Assembly (NCBI GenBank): GCA_021234155.1
Contig: JAJEKV010000005.1
Coordinates: 7,370,216-7,434,215, forward strand
DNA: 64,000 nt
From: Isoetes taiwanensis
Lineage: Eukaryota > Streptophyta > Lycopodiopsida > Isoetales > Isoetaceae
Direction: 5' to 3'
In this document: in pieces, positions 24,223 through 34,408 of the stretch
Layout: every line of letters starts with the position of its first letter
How positions within the stretch are numbered: the first letter of the stretch is position 1
Made by a program: the position numbers and the translations under genes
Notes under the pieces: generated by a model
Told to the model about the DNA's origin: nothing
The model's input: only the letters and a program-made list of their open reading frames with translations
Database searches by the model: none

Positions 24223-25635
24223 TTACCGGAAGCCGAGAGCATAGTACTTTAAATATCTCCTCTTACCGACGCAGCCTTGAGTGTGGTTGTCAACTGCGGT
24301 AATCTTATGTGCCCAATCAACCTGGGCCAACCAAAGAGAGATTTGGGATTGATAAGAGGATGGGAGATTGTCTGCTTTGAATTGAGCCTGAAAGCTGTCT
24401 CGAATAAAAGCCTTGATAGCCCCGGGATCAGAAAGTATATTTTGACAATTATCTTTAATTGAAGTAATACTGTTCTCTGCTAATCTGGCACCTGCCATTC
24501 TAAAGAAGCACTTAGAGTTTTCATGATCTGACTCTGCATACCACTTTGTTTTAGAACGAACCGCAGCCCCCCTAGCTTCCCCCTCCTCAATAGCTTTGGC
24601 TCTTGTTTCCAGCTCCTCCTCTAAGGATTGCTTGTCTCTGTTGTGGGGATCAAATAACAGTCCCGCTGCTTGGCCCCTTAGAAGGTTGTACACGACATCT
24701 TTTTCTTTCTTGAATTTCAAGCATTCCTCCTTGCCCCATTTTTTGATCCACATCTTCATAAGACTGATCTTTTTAACCCAAGCCTTCATGGAAGGTAGGC
24801 ATTCCGTATTAGTTAGAGAAGCCAGGAAAGTCCTAAAGGGTCTGCAGAATGCCTCCTTTCCTAATAGGGAGGTATTGAACTTGAAAGGCACATTCCCTCC
24901 TCTTCTTTTAGTAGGGATGCTCTCCAACACTAACTTTTGCGGCACATGGTCTGAATGAGAGAACGCAAGCTCTCCTTCAACATAACATCTGTCCATGAAG
25001 GAGGCTGTCCTATTAGCCATGTAGAACCTGTCTAGTAAGCAGTATACTCTGTCATGCCCCTTCTGTTTATTAGACCAGGAAAACTCAGCGTTAGATGGAG
25101 GAATTAGGGAGAAGCCAACGTTGTTTAGAAGTGAGTTCCACGTAACTTCCTCCTCTTGTAGCAAATTCCTGTGCAGCCCAATTTTTTGATCCCATACATC
25201 TGTCATATTCAGATCCCCTCCAAGGATCCAATTTTCAACTCCAAAACCCTGATGAGTTATCCAGAGCTCAATCTCTCTCCATATAGCTGCCCTCTCTGCA
25301 GGTATATTAGAGGCATAAATGTTGATGAGCCCCCACATACAATTATTTGTTTCAAAAATTACAACCTGCCATCTACCATTTCCTCCTGCATATTGATACT
25401 TTTGGACTTGTCCCTTCCATAAGATACAGGTGCCTCCTTTAGTTCCTTCAGCCGCACAACTAAAGGAGGAGTAGTTACCTCCAATCCAACTACCAATGGA
25501 CCTGGCCTCAAAGTCTGGAAGTCTATGCTCCTGAAGAAGGATGACATCCGCCTTCATAGACCTAATAGCTGCTAACACTCGACCACGCTTGAGAACACCC
25601 TTAATGCCACGCAAATTCCATGAGACAATAATCAT
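24223..25635 (-). pseudogene. LINE ORF2 endonuclease domain and linker
   Basis: The frame opens MIIVSWNLRGIKG and shows the apurinic-type endonuclease residues in order: SWN (N), LLQEH (E), GGDLNM (D/N) and FSHSDHVPQ (D-H) within the first ~240 codons. The remaining ~230 codons are the linker to the RT, with W/K-rich helices. The frame fails at about 24,255; the RT continues in another frame. The domain nicks target DNA to start target-primed reverse transcription. Confidence 0.85.
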
Positions 25636-26825
25636 GAGTTGGAAGTTGTGGAACGGCCAGCTATACCATTGTCATCAGCGAAATCGCTAAAGGAAGGGGT
25701 CGAAGCTTTCTTCCTTTTCATCTCACCTGAGTTATCTGGACTCATATTTGCATCCAGCTTATTTTTCTTACCAAGTAGAGCAAATGGATTCTCAAGCATC
25801 TCCACGTCATCTATTGTATCTGTCTCATTATCTGCCCAATTGGAGTTGCCTTTATGATTCCCCAGAGCCGGTTCAAGAAGCCTTGCTCCTCGAGTATTCT
25901 TGGTTATCAAACCTGCGAGAGCCCCCTTCTCAGTAGAAGAAATCTCTGAAATATATTTAGACAGAGCTGACACTGGTTGCGGAGAGTCTGCACATTTTGA
26001 GTTCACCATGTCATGAGAACCTCTGGATTTCCTGGCCAAGTTTCTAGCTCTTATACCATGTTTGGAGGCCACCACTTGCCATTGAGTATCCCCACCCAAG
26101 GCATCCACTTTAGGAAATGGCACACTTGGGGTCGCATTTCCAGGCACACCGGATGAAGAAGGGGTAGCAAAAGCTGGCGCAGGAGCGGGAGTGAATGGGG
26201 GAGTGACCGCAACCTGGAGGGGGACATGTGTCCCTTGAGGGGCTTCTCTCTGTGTATCGTCTTCAGTCACATGCACATGCTCTCTGTCATTACCCTCGGA
26301 GGCATGATCGTTGACGTTTGCATGGCTTGGTTTGCTCACTTCTTCAAGATCCACATTGGGGAACATCCTCTTTATTTCCCAACCATTTAATAGCTTGAGT
26401 AAAAACTTAAAGCAGCACTTTCCACTTTTCACAGTTACTCCTTTGGGGATCTGCGTGTTGGCTGTGATAGCAACACAGATTCTAGGCCCTTTGGCAATAG
26501 AGTGAGATACATATGAGCCTAACGTGTTGGCAATAGATTTTAGGAACTCCGGGACTAATAAGTCAGTTGGAAGATACTCTATTTCAAACCAGCAAGGGAT
26601 TTTGATAGCGGAAAGCTTATTAGGGAGAAAGCCAGGCGTGTAAAACTGGTACAAAATGAAGCCTCCTGCAAATGGGTCTGCTGCACGGGCAACTAGTCTA
26701 TCCACAACTGCTTCATTGTCAAACATGATGAGAAAAAAATTGTTACCCAGTGCCTTTAACGATTGGTGTTGGGGCAAACCTAACCTCTTCAGGTGAGCTG
26801 ACAGCCATGAGTTTAGCTGCGCCAA
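25632..26825 (-). CDS. LINE ORF1, DUF4283-like RNA-binding part
   Basis: A 397-codon open frame starts MAQLNSWLSAHLKRLGL. Residues ~25-160 carry NNFFLIMFDNEAVVDRLV, FAGGFILYQFYTPGF and IPCWFEIEYLP, a DUF4283-type pattern typical of plant LINE ORF1, where this domain is thought to act like an RNA-recognition fold. Residues ~160-397 are polar and Ala/Pro-rich, without a zinc knuckle that I can see. The frame probably continues from the upstream ORF1 part, so the Met shown may be internal. Confidence 0.7.
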   Translation of the reverse strand: MAQLNSWLSAHLKRLGLPQHQSLKALGNNFFLIMFDNEAVVDRLVARAADPFAGGFILYQFYTPGFLPNKLSAIKIPCWFEIEYLPTDLLVPEFLKSIANTLGSYVSHSIAKGPRICVAITANTQIPKGVTVKSGKCCFKFLLKLLNGWEIKRMFPNVDLEEVSKPSHANVNDHASEGNDREHVHVTEDDTQREAPQGTHVPLQVAVTPPFTPAPAPAFATPSSSGVPGNATPSVPFPKVDALGGDTQWQVVASKHGIRARNLARKSRGSHDMVNSKCADSPQPVSALSKYISEISSTEKGALAGLITKNTRGARLLEPALGNHKGNSNWADNETDTIDDVEMLENPFALLGKKNKLDANMSPDNSGEMKRKKASTPSFSDFADDNGIAGRSTTSNS

Positions 26826-26870
26826 AGTCCAGGGAAGCCCCCAAAAAAGAAGCCCACCACCGAAGCGAGA

Positions 26871-28016
26871 TCAAACTTTCCGGATACCTTTTGTGCATCT
26901 CGTGATCAATTTCAACCACCGGAAATTACCTTCGCCTCTCCACACTAATGCCATTAACCAATCCAGGCTCGGTATTTGTAGTTCGCCGCCCGGGGTTACG
27001 GCGAGACCATTCTCAGAATGCTTGGAGAGCCTCCGTGACTCTTGTGCTCCCATTGGTAGCATGGGTTTGCTTTTTGAATCCACTCCCAAAATCTCGGCTT
27101 GTTCACTATACTCACCTTTGAATCCCGCCCTTTCCAAGTTTGAGCCTTTTGGATGAATCCCTATTTTTGTGTAAGATTCCCTAGGCTACCATCGGTCCCA
27201 TCACTATGATGCAATTTGGTCCAAAGATTCTTTCCCCCCGCTTTTTTAAACCCCTTTCTAGAGATGAATAGTCCACCCGATTTGTCTAGATTAGGTCTCA
27301 TTGGGTGTTTGTTCGTTGGTGGATTTTTCTACATCATTTGGAGTGCCACTAGCTTCCTGATTTCCGACTTCCACCTCTAACGCTTTGGAGTTTTGCATTT
27401 TAGACATTGGACTATCCAAATGAACAGAGGGCTTACTTGTAGCGCTTATTTGCTGACCCTTTGGTGCTTTCCTTGCTAACTCCATTTGAATCTTGTTATG
27501 CTGTGCTAGTATTGAGTCTATTCTTGCAGCAGATTTCTGCCTCAGCTCCAACAGCTTGATTTCGTCAAGTTTTTTCCTTGCTTGTTGGTCCCCCTCCTTA
27601 GTATCACCCTGCTTAGAAATTGCCTCCAAGGCATTCGTGCATCGGTTTAGAGCCATGTCTGCTCCCGCTGTCGATTTAGAAAGAACTTGGATCACCGATT
27701 GCTCATCTCCATCTAAATCTGCATTAGAAATTGGGGCTTCCGCCTTCGAACCCATCACTGATCCAGGAAATAATGAAGGGCGAAATTTCAAGGGGATGCA
27801 TGCCCGCCCTTGGTCGTTTCCTTCTTCTGCAGTAGCAGAAGCAACAAAAAGAGATGGGGCTTTTGCCCTGGATATCTGAGTCGGCCCTTCCTGGACCCGA
27901 CCAGCAAATATGGGGCCACCAGGAGGCCTCCCCCGATCGATTCCGGCAGCTATTGCTGCTGCCTCCTGAACAGTAGCCGCACGACCGCCCGCCTCCTCCA
28001 TCGCCACGTCACCCAT
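26871..28016 (-). pseudogene. LINE ORF1, N-terminal part
   Basis: It opens with MGDVAMEEAGGRAATVQEAA at 28,016 and runs 241 codons to 27,291. The segment is low-complexity and charged, and includes LDEIKLLELRQKSAARIDSI, which could form a coiled coil. Another frame continues at 27,137-26,871 with QIPSLDWLMALVWRGEGN. Together these precede the DUF4283-type segment. ORF1 proteins of plant LINEs bind the element RNA. A frame change and the stop at 27,291 break it. Confidence 0.6.
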
Positions 28017-28080
28017 TCAAACCTAAAGTTGCTCAAGGTCTGGTTCTGAGCATTCCGGAATCCTTATCTACACAAATCGC

Positions 28081-28959
28081 TACTATAAATGTGTTATACA
28101 TTAAGAGTGCACATTGGAACTGATAGCACTAGATAAAGAATAGAATAGAATAGATTTTTTTAAAGCTTACGTCGTGTTATTGCAGCTTTCACACGTGTGT
28201 ACAATATGTTATAAATATTTTGTTCATGCAAAATGGAGGTAATGAAGAATTTTTGGCATTTTTAGCTTAATTGATAACTAGTATTGCAAAGCCATAAGGG
28301 CATCTAGTTGTCAATATATTTGCCTATATTTTGTTCCAACTTTATTGGATTGTCACGTATTCTTGAGAGCACACTAATTTGCATGATGTGCAGATGAAAA
28401 GCATAATGTGCTTTTAACATCATGTTCATGTTCAATATTAATATATTGTAAATTGCAAGGACGTATCAACATGGCTTTTAACTACAATACATAATATTAC
28501 TAAGTTGTCCTGTTCATGCAAATTACCTTTGCATGGCTTTTAATCCCCAATGGAAATGTACGATTGACTTAATTTGTGATCTTACATGTAGGTATATAAT
28601 GCATGAGGATTGTATAATTTAGGTTAGGATTGTAATGATTCAAAAAGCCACCCAACACTTTGCCCCAAGTCTGTCCTACTACTAGTTGATTGTTATTTTT
28701 GAAGTTCAAGGAAGTGGAATATGGAGGACTACCAAAAGTTTTTAGATCAATGAGTAATACATAACAGAAACAAAATAAATTACCTTACCTTCTAGTGGAA
28801 ACACCTTCCAACATCATATGATATGGTGTTTGTGTCTCGATCCCCAGCTACTCTACTTAAAAAATGCTTGTCTTCTCTAAAGAATAACTAGTTGTAATAA
28901 AGCGCGATATATATGTAAAGTCATGTTCCAATCTGTAAGTTGCATTGTGTGGCATCTAG
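28081..28959. other. AT-rich intergenic sequence
   Basis: Nothing recognisable. No long open frame, transposon end or RNA gene is seen. Confidence 0.6.
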
Positions 28960-29420
28960 CTTGTATAGAAATAAAACTTTCTTTCCTACAATTATTCTCT
29001 TATCAACATTAAAGTTCCATTTCTAGTTGTCTGTCAACTGTAATACTAGATATTTGTAGCTTCAAACCTACTCTATTGCCTCCCCTTGAAAACAAATCGT
29101 CTGTTTTTTTCTAGATCCAAAGATCATAACCTTTGTGTTTTCAAAATTCTTTGACATGTTCATATGATCACCCAATGCAATAGAACATCAAGGTGCCTTT
29201 GTAAGCCCTCTAGAATTCCGTGATATAAGCATTATATCATCTGCATACATGAGTAATTGTACCTTATAACTTGCTAATAATGCTCCAACTGTGCAATGTA
29301 TATTCGTCCCTTCTTCTAACTCATCAATGTAGATCCAAAAAAGTGTATCCATTCTTCTAACTTATGAAGATAGAATCCAAAGAGTGTAGGCAATGTTAGG
29401 CACCCTCGTTTAACCCTTAT
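28960..29420 (-). pseudogene. Fragment of a second LINE family (RTE-like RT)
   Basis: The minus strand reads TLPTLFGFYLHKLEEW near 29,380, then YIDELEEGTNIH, then QLLMYADDIMLISRNSRGL near 29,225, then NMSKNFENTKVMIFGSRKK and SYKYL. The order GC(P)xxPTLF, YADD, KTKVMIF and YKYLG is that of RTE-like RTs. Stops and frame changes are frequent, and no endonuclease is present. The same family is probably represented at 60.6-64 kb. Confidence 0.75.
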
Positions 29421-31111
29421 ATGTTGCTAATAATTTTCTGATCACAACAATATGTTTGCATCAACAACAATGGCCGAGAATGGTGCGTTACGCATTAACT
29501 CCATGCTTATTTTAGTAGAACTAGAAAGGATGCATGTTAAATTAACACCCCCCCCCCTCCCCACAAACACCCCACCCCCAAATTCTACCTCGTGAAGTTT
29601 GCGTTCATAAACTTGCCAATTTGTTTGGTATTTTAGGAGGGTATTCTTGCCCTTATGGGTCCTTATCATTTCGTCCACATGTTTTAAAAAACCAAAGAAC
29701 CTTGAGCCATTGGATCCTAAATCCTCTCCCAATTGATGCAGATGGGTCCACTCACTGTACATATGGCAAAGCTCAGATTAGAAAAAGCTCTCTGCTCTAG
29801 CAGCTCAGAGGCCACATGCACACAACATATTCGAGTTGCGGAGGGATTTAAATATGCAATGCTGCTACCCAACACAGGTAGCAAGCCCACATAAAAAACG
29901 CATTATTCATGAATGTTGCATGCCAGGCCCTGCTCCATCTTCAACTCGTGGCTTGCCCAACACAACAAACCCAAGCAATCCAAGCACATATAGCCAATCA
30001 ATTCTATCAATCAAATCTGCATAGAAGTATCTCAATCTCGTTGTAGCTCCACCAAAAGGCTGAATGGAGTGTGCGAATTTCATTGAAATCACTCTTGAAT
30101 TTCATTGAAGCCCTAAGAAGCTTATGCTACTAGACCAAGGCAAGGGCTCCCATGTGGTTTCCAATTCCGCTGCAAGACCCGACCAGCCGCATTTGCCCCT
30201 TCAGGAAGGAAGGCGGCCACTGCCTCGACCAACCTAAAGAAATTAACATTAGACAAAAAAGTTCAAAGTAAAAGTAGCGCTTATATAAGGTACACGTGCC
30301 ATATTTTGGATTAATCCAAAAAAAACCGAAGGGAAAACATTAATGGCAATAAAATTGTGCTCCAAACCTTGGGTAGTAAATATTTTGTGAGAATAATGTG
30401 ATACATGTATGTGACCATTGGTTTTTGTTAATTTCATCTACGTAGAAAAAGTTTACGTAGAAATCGGTTTACGTAGAAAAAGAGGCCCTTGATTTGGCAC
30501 AATGGAGAGAATATTCTACAGATCAATGGTCCACAACAAAAGATGAAAAAGGAATATTGAGATCTGGCACATATCTCCTGTTCCACTTTATTTTGTTGTT
30601 GTCAGTTGAAATGTCTTCAACCTTGCATATGCTCGCTTAGCAAGGCATGAATTATTTTGCAGGCATCCTTGCTTAGTACATTTGTCCCAATTAGAAATAC
30701 GTTTGCCCTAGAGCTCATATGAGGCTTAACATCTGTTATACTTGATTTGCTTAGCAACACAAGTCAAATATATGACAGCTCTCAATCATTCATAATTGAA
30801 TAAGCCGGTAACAGATCTACGACGCAACCAAATATTTGACGTTGCCAGGTAGGAAAAAAGGAGCAAAGTACTAAAGCACAAAAGATTTCATGGTCTAGTC
30901 ATTTACGTTGGTTCCATCATACAATCTCTGTTAGGTTCTCTTCTTGCAAAACGCAGCATTGCCTAGCAAACAAAAAGGTAAGCACAGAAATACAAGGTCT
31001 TTGGGAAAAAAACCAACCAAGCAAGCAACAAAATTTGTATTTCAATTACTTTACCTGTTATTACTCATAAAAAATGGATGAATGTGGTTCTTTCAAGAAA
31101 GCAGTTAGAGA
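29421..31111. other. Intergenic sequence downstream of KIN17
   Basis: It holds a C-rich run at 29,549-29,579, three TTTACGTAGAAA-type short repeats at 30,437-30,482, and otherwise AT-rich sequence. The last few hundred bases before 31,112 should include the KIN17 3' UTR, but no clear polyadenylation signal decides its end. Confidence 0.5.
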
Positions 31112-32323
31112 CTATGCATTTGGCATACACTTACACACATCCTCATACACAATAGAAGGTAAGACCCTGCCATCATATATCCCTTTCTCAATTTGAACTT
31201 TTACACAGAAATTGCTTGTATCAACAGAAAGCAGTCTTGCATTTGAGCCTCGATACGCGCCATTGACTATTTTCACAAGCCCACCAATTTGAGGGATGAC
31301 AGTTTCAAGCTCTTCCTGATCAACCTTAAGCATATCACCACTTTCAAGCATCTCAATTTCCCCAACATACTTCCCCACCACTTTCCTCACAATGCCTTTC
31401 TGCTTATAGTATCTCTTTTCAGCCAGCGTTTTAGACATTACCTTTACCACCAAGTCCTCACAAAGCCAATAATCCTTCCTGTTAATCTTCTCTTTGGCAC
31501 GCTCTTGTTCTTTCATAATTTCATCTAAAGCTCCAGCCTGATCACGTATATCCTTTGGCATATAAACTGTAGATTTACTTCCTCCTTTCTCTTCATCATC
31601 TTCAAAAAATGATGGTTTAACCATATGGTTAACAACATCGCCGCTGGAAGGAGCTTGTGATTTTAATCCACCAAGAGAAAAAGCAACCTTTTCTAAACTT
31701 TCATCTCTTTGGAGAGCTTTCTGATTTTCCTCCAAAGATTGCAAAGAAGAAGAAGCACCCTCTTCAAGCTTAACAAATTTGGCAGCCCTTTCAATCTGTT
31801 CGGCTATCATTCTCTCATGCCTCTCTGCGTCAGCAATTTCAGCCTTCTGCCTCTTATTTTTTAAACTCTCCTTGAGCAAAGTTTCAGGTTCCTTATCATT
31901 ATAAGTGATGAACCAACCCTTAGGGGTTTCTTCAACTTTACACTTCCCAGTCCTTCCCAAATACTTAACAAAGTCCGTTAAAGTGAGCCATTTAGTAGCA
32001 TTCATATGAACATGATGGCGATCTGCAATATATTCATTGTAAACTACAGTGGCAGCTACTCTACTAAAACGATGGCTACGTTTCATATGCTCCAGAAAAG
32101 CATTTTCAAATTCTTGCGAATATCCACCAACAAAGCGGTGAGGGTTTTGACCAAATACCTGCATCTGGCGCTGGTGGCTCTCGCTCATGCAATGGCATTT
32201 GAATCCGTTTTCGTCCCGGCATTGTTTCTGGCACATTTGGCAATACCATCGGAGCTTCTGGAGGCCCTTGGCCTTAATTCTGTTGGCTATGGCCTTCGGG
32301 GTCAGGAAATCGTTCTTCCCCAT
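31112..32323 (-). CDS. KIN17: KIN17 DNA/RNA-binding protein
   Basis: A complete 403-codon frame begins MGKNDFLTPKAIANRIKAKG, almost identical to the family start, so this Met is chosen. Residues 28-50 form the Cx2C...Hx5H zinc finger (CQMCQKQC, then CHCMSESH). Residues ~51-160 are the conserved winged-helix region (FVGGYSQEF, VVYNEYIADRHHVHMNATKW, WFITYND). Residues ~160-290 are charged and helical. The C-terminal ~110 residues carry the SH3-like/KOW region (DYWLCEDLVVKVMSK, IPQIGGLVKIVNGAYRG). KIN17 is a nuclear protein tied to DNA replication, repair and spliceosome function. Length and domains are normal and no frame damage is seen. It has no introns here, so it is either a naturally intronless gene or a retrocopy. 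It is the only clearly intact host gene in the window. Confidence 0.97.
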   Translation of the reverse strand: MGKNDFLTPKAIANRIKAKGLQKLRWYCQMCQKQCRDENGFKCHCMSESHQRQMQVFGQNPHRFVGGYSQEFENAFLEHMKRSHRFSRVAATVVYNEYIADRHHVHMNATKWLTLTDFVKYLGRTGKCKVEETPKGWFITYNDKEPETLLKESLKNKRQKAEIADAERHERMIAEQIERAAKFVKLEEGASSSLQSLEENQKALQRDESLEKVAFSLGGLKSQAPSSGDVVNHMVKPSFFEDDEEKGGSKSTVYMPKDIRDQAGALDEIMKEQERAKEKINRKDYWLCEDLVVKVMSKTLAEKRYYKQKGIVRKVVGKYVGEIEMLESGDMLKVDQEELETVIPQIGGLVKIVNGAYRGSNARLLSVDTSNFCVKVQIEKGIYDGRVLPSIVYEDVCKCMPNA

Positions 32324-32685
32324 TTCTCTTCCAACAGCGGCACAAACCCTAGTCGCTCTTTCCAGAAAAATGATCAGAAGAAGGGGAATAGAAAAGGCCC
32401 TTTCATCATTGTTCCCTTTTCAAAACGTCAAAAACAGAAACATTCTGCCTTTTCCCTCCAATAGCGACATGCCACGTGGTAAGTTTCTAACCCAGAAATG
32501 TTATAGAGATTTCTTGACTGCAGCGAAGAGCTTCTCCGGCTCTGTTACAGCAAATTTACTCCACGATTCAACAGCCTGCTATTCCAGCCATTTTACCCAG
32601 TATTCAGAAGTTTTACCCTGCATTCCAAGGATTTTACAGCCCGCAGAATGTTTCTAACTGTCTTCCACGTTATAACAAAGGCAAT

Positions 32686-32761
32686 CTACATGCCTTTCCT
32701 GGCATGTCAATAGGGCTCCGCGCTCGCGTCGCCCTGTTTCCATGCCAGGAAAGGCATGTAG
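32686..32761. repeat. Perfect 21 bp inverted repeat (hairpin)
   Basis: The left arm at 32,686-32,706 (CTACATGCCTTTCCTGGCATG) pairs without mismatch with the right arm at 32,741-32,761. Inside the 34-base loop AGGGC and GCCCT can extend pairing around a CG-rich tip. It lies ~360 bases upstream of the KIN17 start. It could be a small foldback element, an RNA hairpin or a chance relic. Confidence 0.8.
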
Positions 32762-32903
32762 ATGTCTTTCTTATCTCCATTATATACAATTGTGGGAAGC
32801 AAAAAAGATGAGTTGTACAGGGGCAAAAAAATCCACATCAGCAAGTCAGATTGGGATGGAGGGCCAAGATTTCTTTAGGAAAATAGGGCAATTTAGTTTC
32901 TCT

Positions 32904-32999
32904 ACTTGGCGCTTGATGCACGCCATAGCCGCTCTATTGATTTTCACAGGGACTTGGTGCTTGATGCACGCCATAGCCGCTCTATTGATTTTCACAGGG
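32904..32999. repeat. 48 bp tandem duplication
   Basis: Two adjacent copies of a 48-base unit (ACTTGG(C/T)GCTTGATGCA...) at 32,904-32,951 and 32,952-32,999 differ at one or two bases. This is a recent local duplication. Confidence 0.9.
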
Positions 33000-34408
33000 A
33001 TTTGAAGCGCGCAAACCTATTGCTTCTTCTTCATATGTAAAGTTTGTTCCGCTTTATGAACGCCCTTCAGCCCTTAAGGTTTTGGGCTGCTGCTACTACC
33101 ACGCTATTCTGTTTTATAGGATATTTGCCGATTGTCAGAGGCTGAATACTCCAAATTCAAGATTTCCAGTCTCAGATATGAAGCATCTGAAGCACGCAAA
33201 TGCTAATTAGAACTCAGTTCAGTAGAATCGAGAATTTGTTGCCAAACTGCCGGATATTTGCCACTGAATGGAGAGTTAAAAGCCAAGAGTGAGAGTTCAT
33301 GCAGTGTATTAATCTAGAAAACAGAGGAAAGGGGAACAGGAAGAGAAGGGCGAAGTCATCAAAGTGCAGATTATTAAAACGCATACCTTACCGGCAAGAT
33401 TACAGAGATCAAAAAGCACAGTGTAGTCTGCGCTCTGCATACCTGGTTCGCAGATCAAGCATGAAAATAAGAAAACATGGGAAACAAAAACCATGATGCC
33501 AAGCATGGGGCCTGCAAGAAGACAGTCCTTCAAGCCGACTAAGCCAGCCATGTGGGGCGGGGCAAAAACAATGGAGGTCCGCCATGGAGTAGAGCTGCTG
33601 AGGTACCTTCCGAGCATGAAATGAATAGAGGTGATTCTTAGCATTATCTGGGCTTTATTTCATAATAACAAAAAATTCCAAACCCTTCCGCTGTGTCTAT
33701 GTGAGTTGTATAGATTCAGGGCTATGGCCGCATAGAATATAGTTATTTTGACAATCTGCAGACAAAACACAACTCAGAAATTGTTGATTTTTTGCTCAAC
33801 ATGTTCAACCGCCAAAATATAATGTTTTGCTCCAAGAATTAATCAGGGCTCTGTTTTGGGGCCTGCGAATAAAATGCCCATGGGCTCTTGGAGGTGGAAT
33901 CAAACTCCACATTTTGGTATTCTCATGAAATTAAACTCTAAATTAGAGCGCCAAAGCAAAAGGGTTGCCTGGTTACGCAGGGGTTCACAATTCGCATGGT
34001 GTCCGACTGAATGAATTCTGACAAGAGAGTTTAGATGGGCAACAAAAGGATTTTCGAATTTGCCCTGCTATTCTATATTATACTAAAATCTAGTGGCTTC
34101 AAACGCCCAAGGAGTCTTTTTAAGGTTTAATCTCATTTTTATCATAAAAAATGAGTTGCCTTAGAATTGTTTCTAGAAACAAACAGAATAGTTCTGTATA
34201 CACTGGGGTAAATCAAGGCAAAAACCTAATAGCTTCATGCATCCAAGGAACTCGAATGCATCTTAGCAGTTCTTAAAGTTTAATGGCATTTTTAATACCA
34301 CCAATAAAGAACTCAGCATTACCCCAAGGGTTGCTCTAAAAAATGCCCACATGAAAATTCTCACCATACACACAGCACACGTTCACATTGTCTTCATTTC
34401 ACCCACAC
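33000..34408. other. Intergenic sequence, no supported gene
   Basis: An open minus-strand stretch at 33,644-33,309 (111 codons, hydrophobic) and a plus-strand stretch over the same bases are both short and unrecognised. I find no transposon ends. The remainder is AT-rich. Confidence 0.5.

Larger units (their letters stand above)
21194..28080 (-). mobile_element. LINE retrotransposon (L1-like), minus strand, decayed
   Basis: From high to low coordinate it carries ORF1 (28,016-25,632) and ORF2 (25,635-21,272) with endonuclease, reverse transcriptase and a zinc-knuckle zf-RVT tail, the usual plant L1 layout. ORF1 and ORF2 abut near 25,632. It is broken by at least three frame changes and by a MITE at 22,617-23,161. 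No poly(A) tail is visible at the 3' end, which meets the CACTA terminus at ~21,193, so that end may be truncated. I could not find a target-site duplication. Confidence 0.9.

Noticed and set aside
32686-32761. Rho-independent-type terminator
   Set aside because: The context is a plant nuclear genome and there is no following T run. The perfect long stem fits a foldback better.
33309-33644. 111-codon hydrophobic minus-strand frame with possible splice sites
   Set aside because: The opposite strand is equally open and neither translation matches a family I can name.
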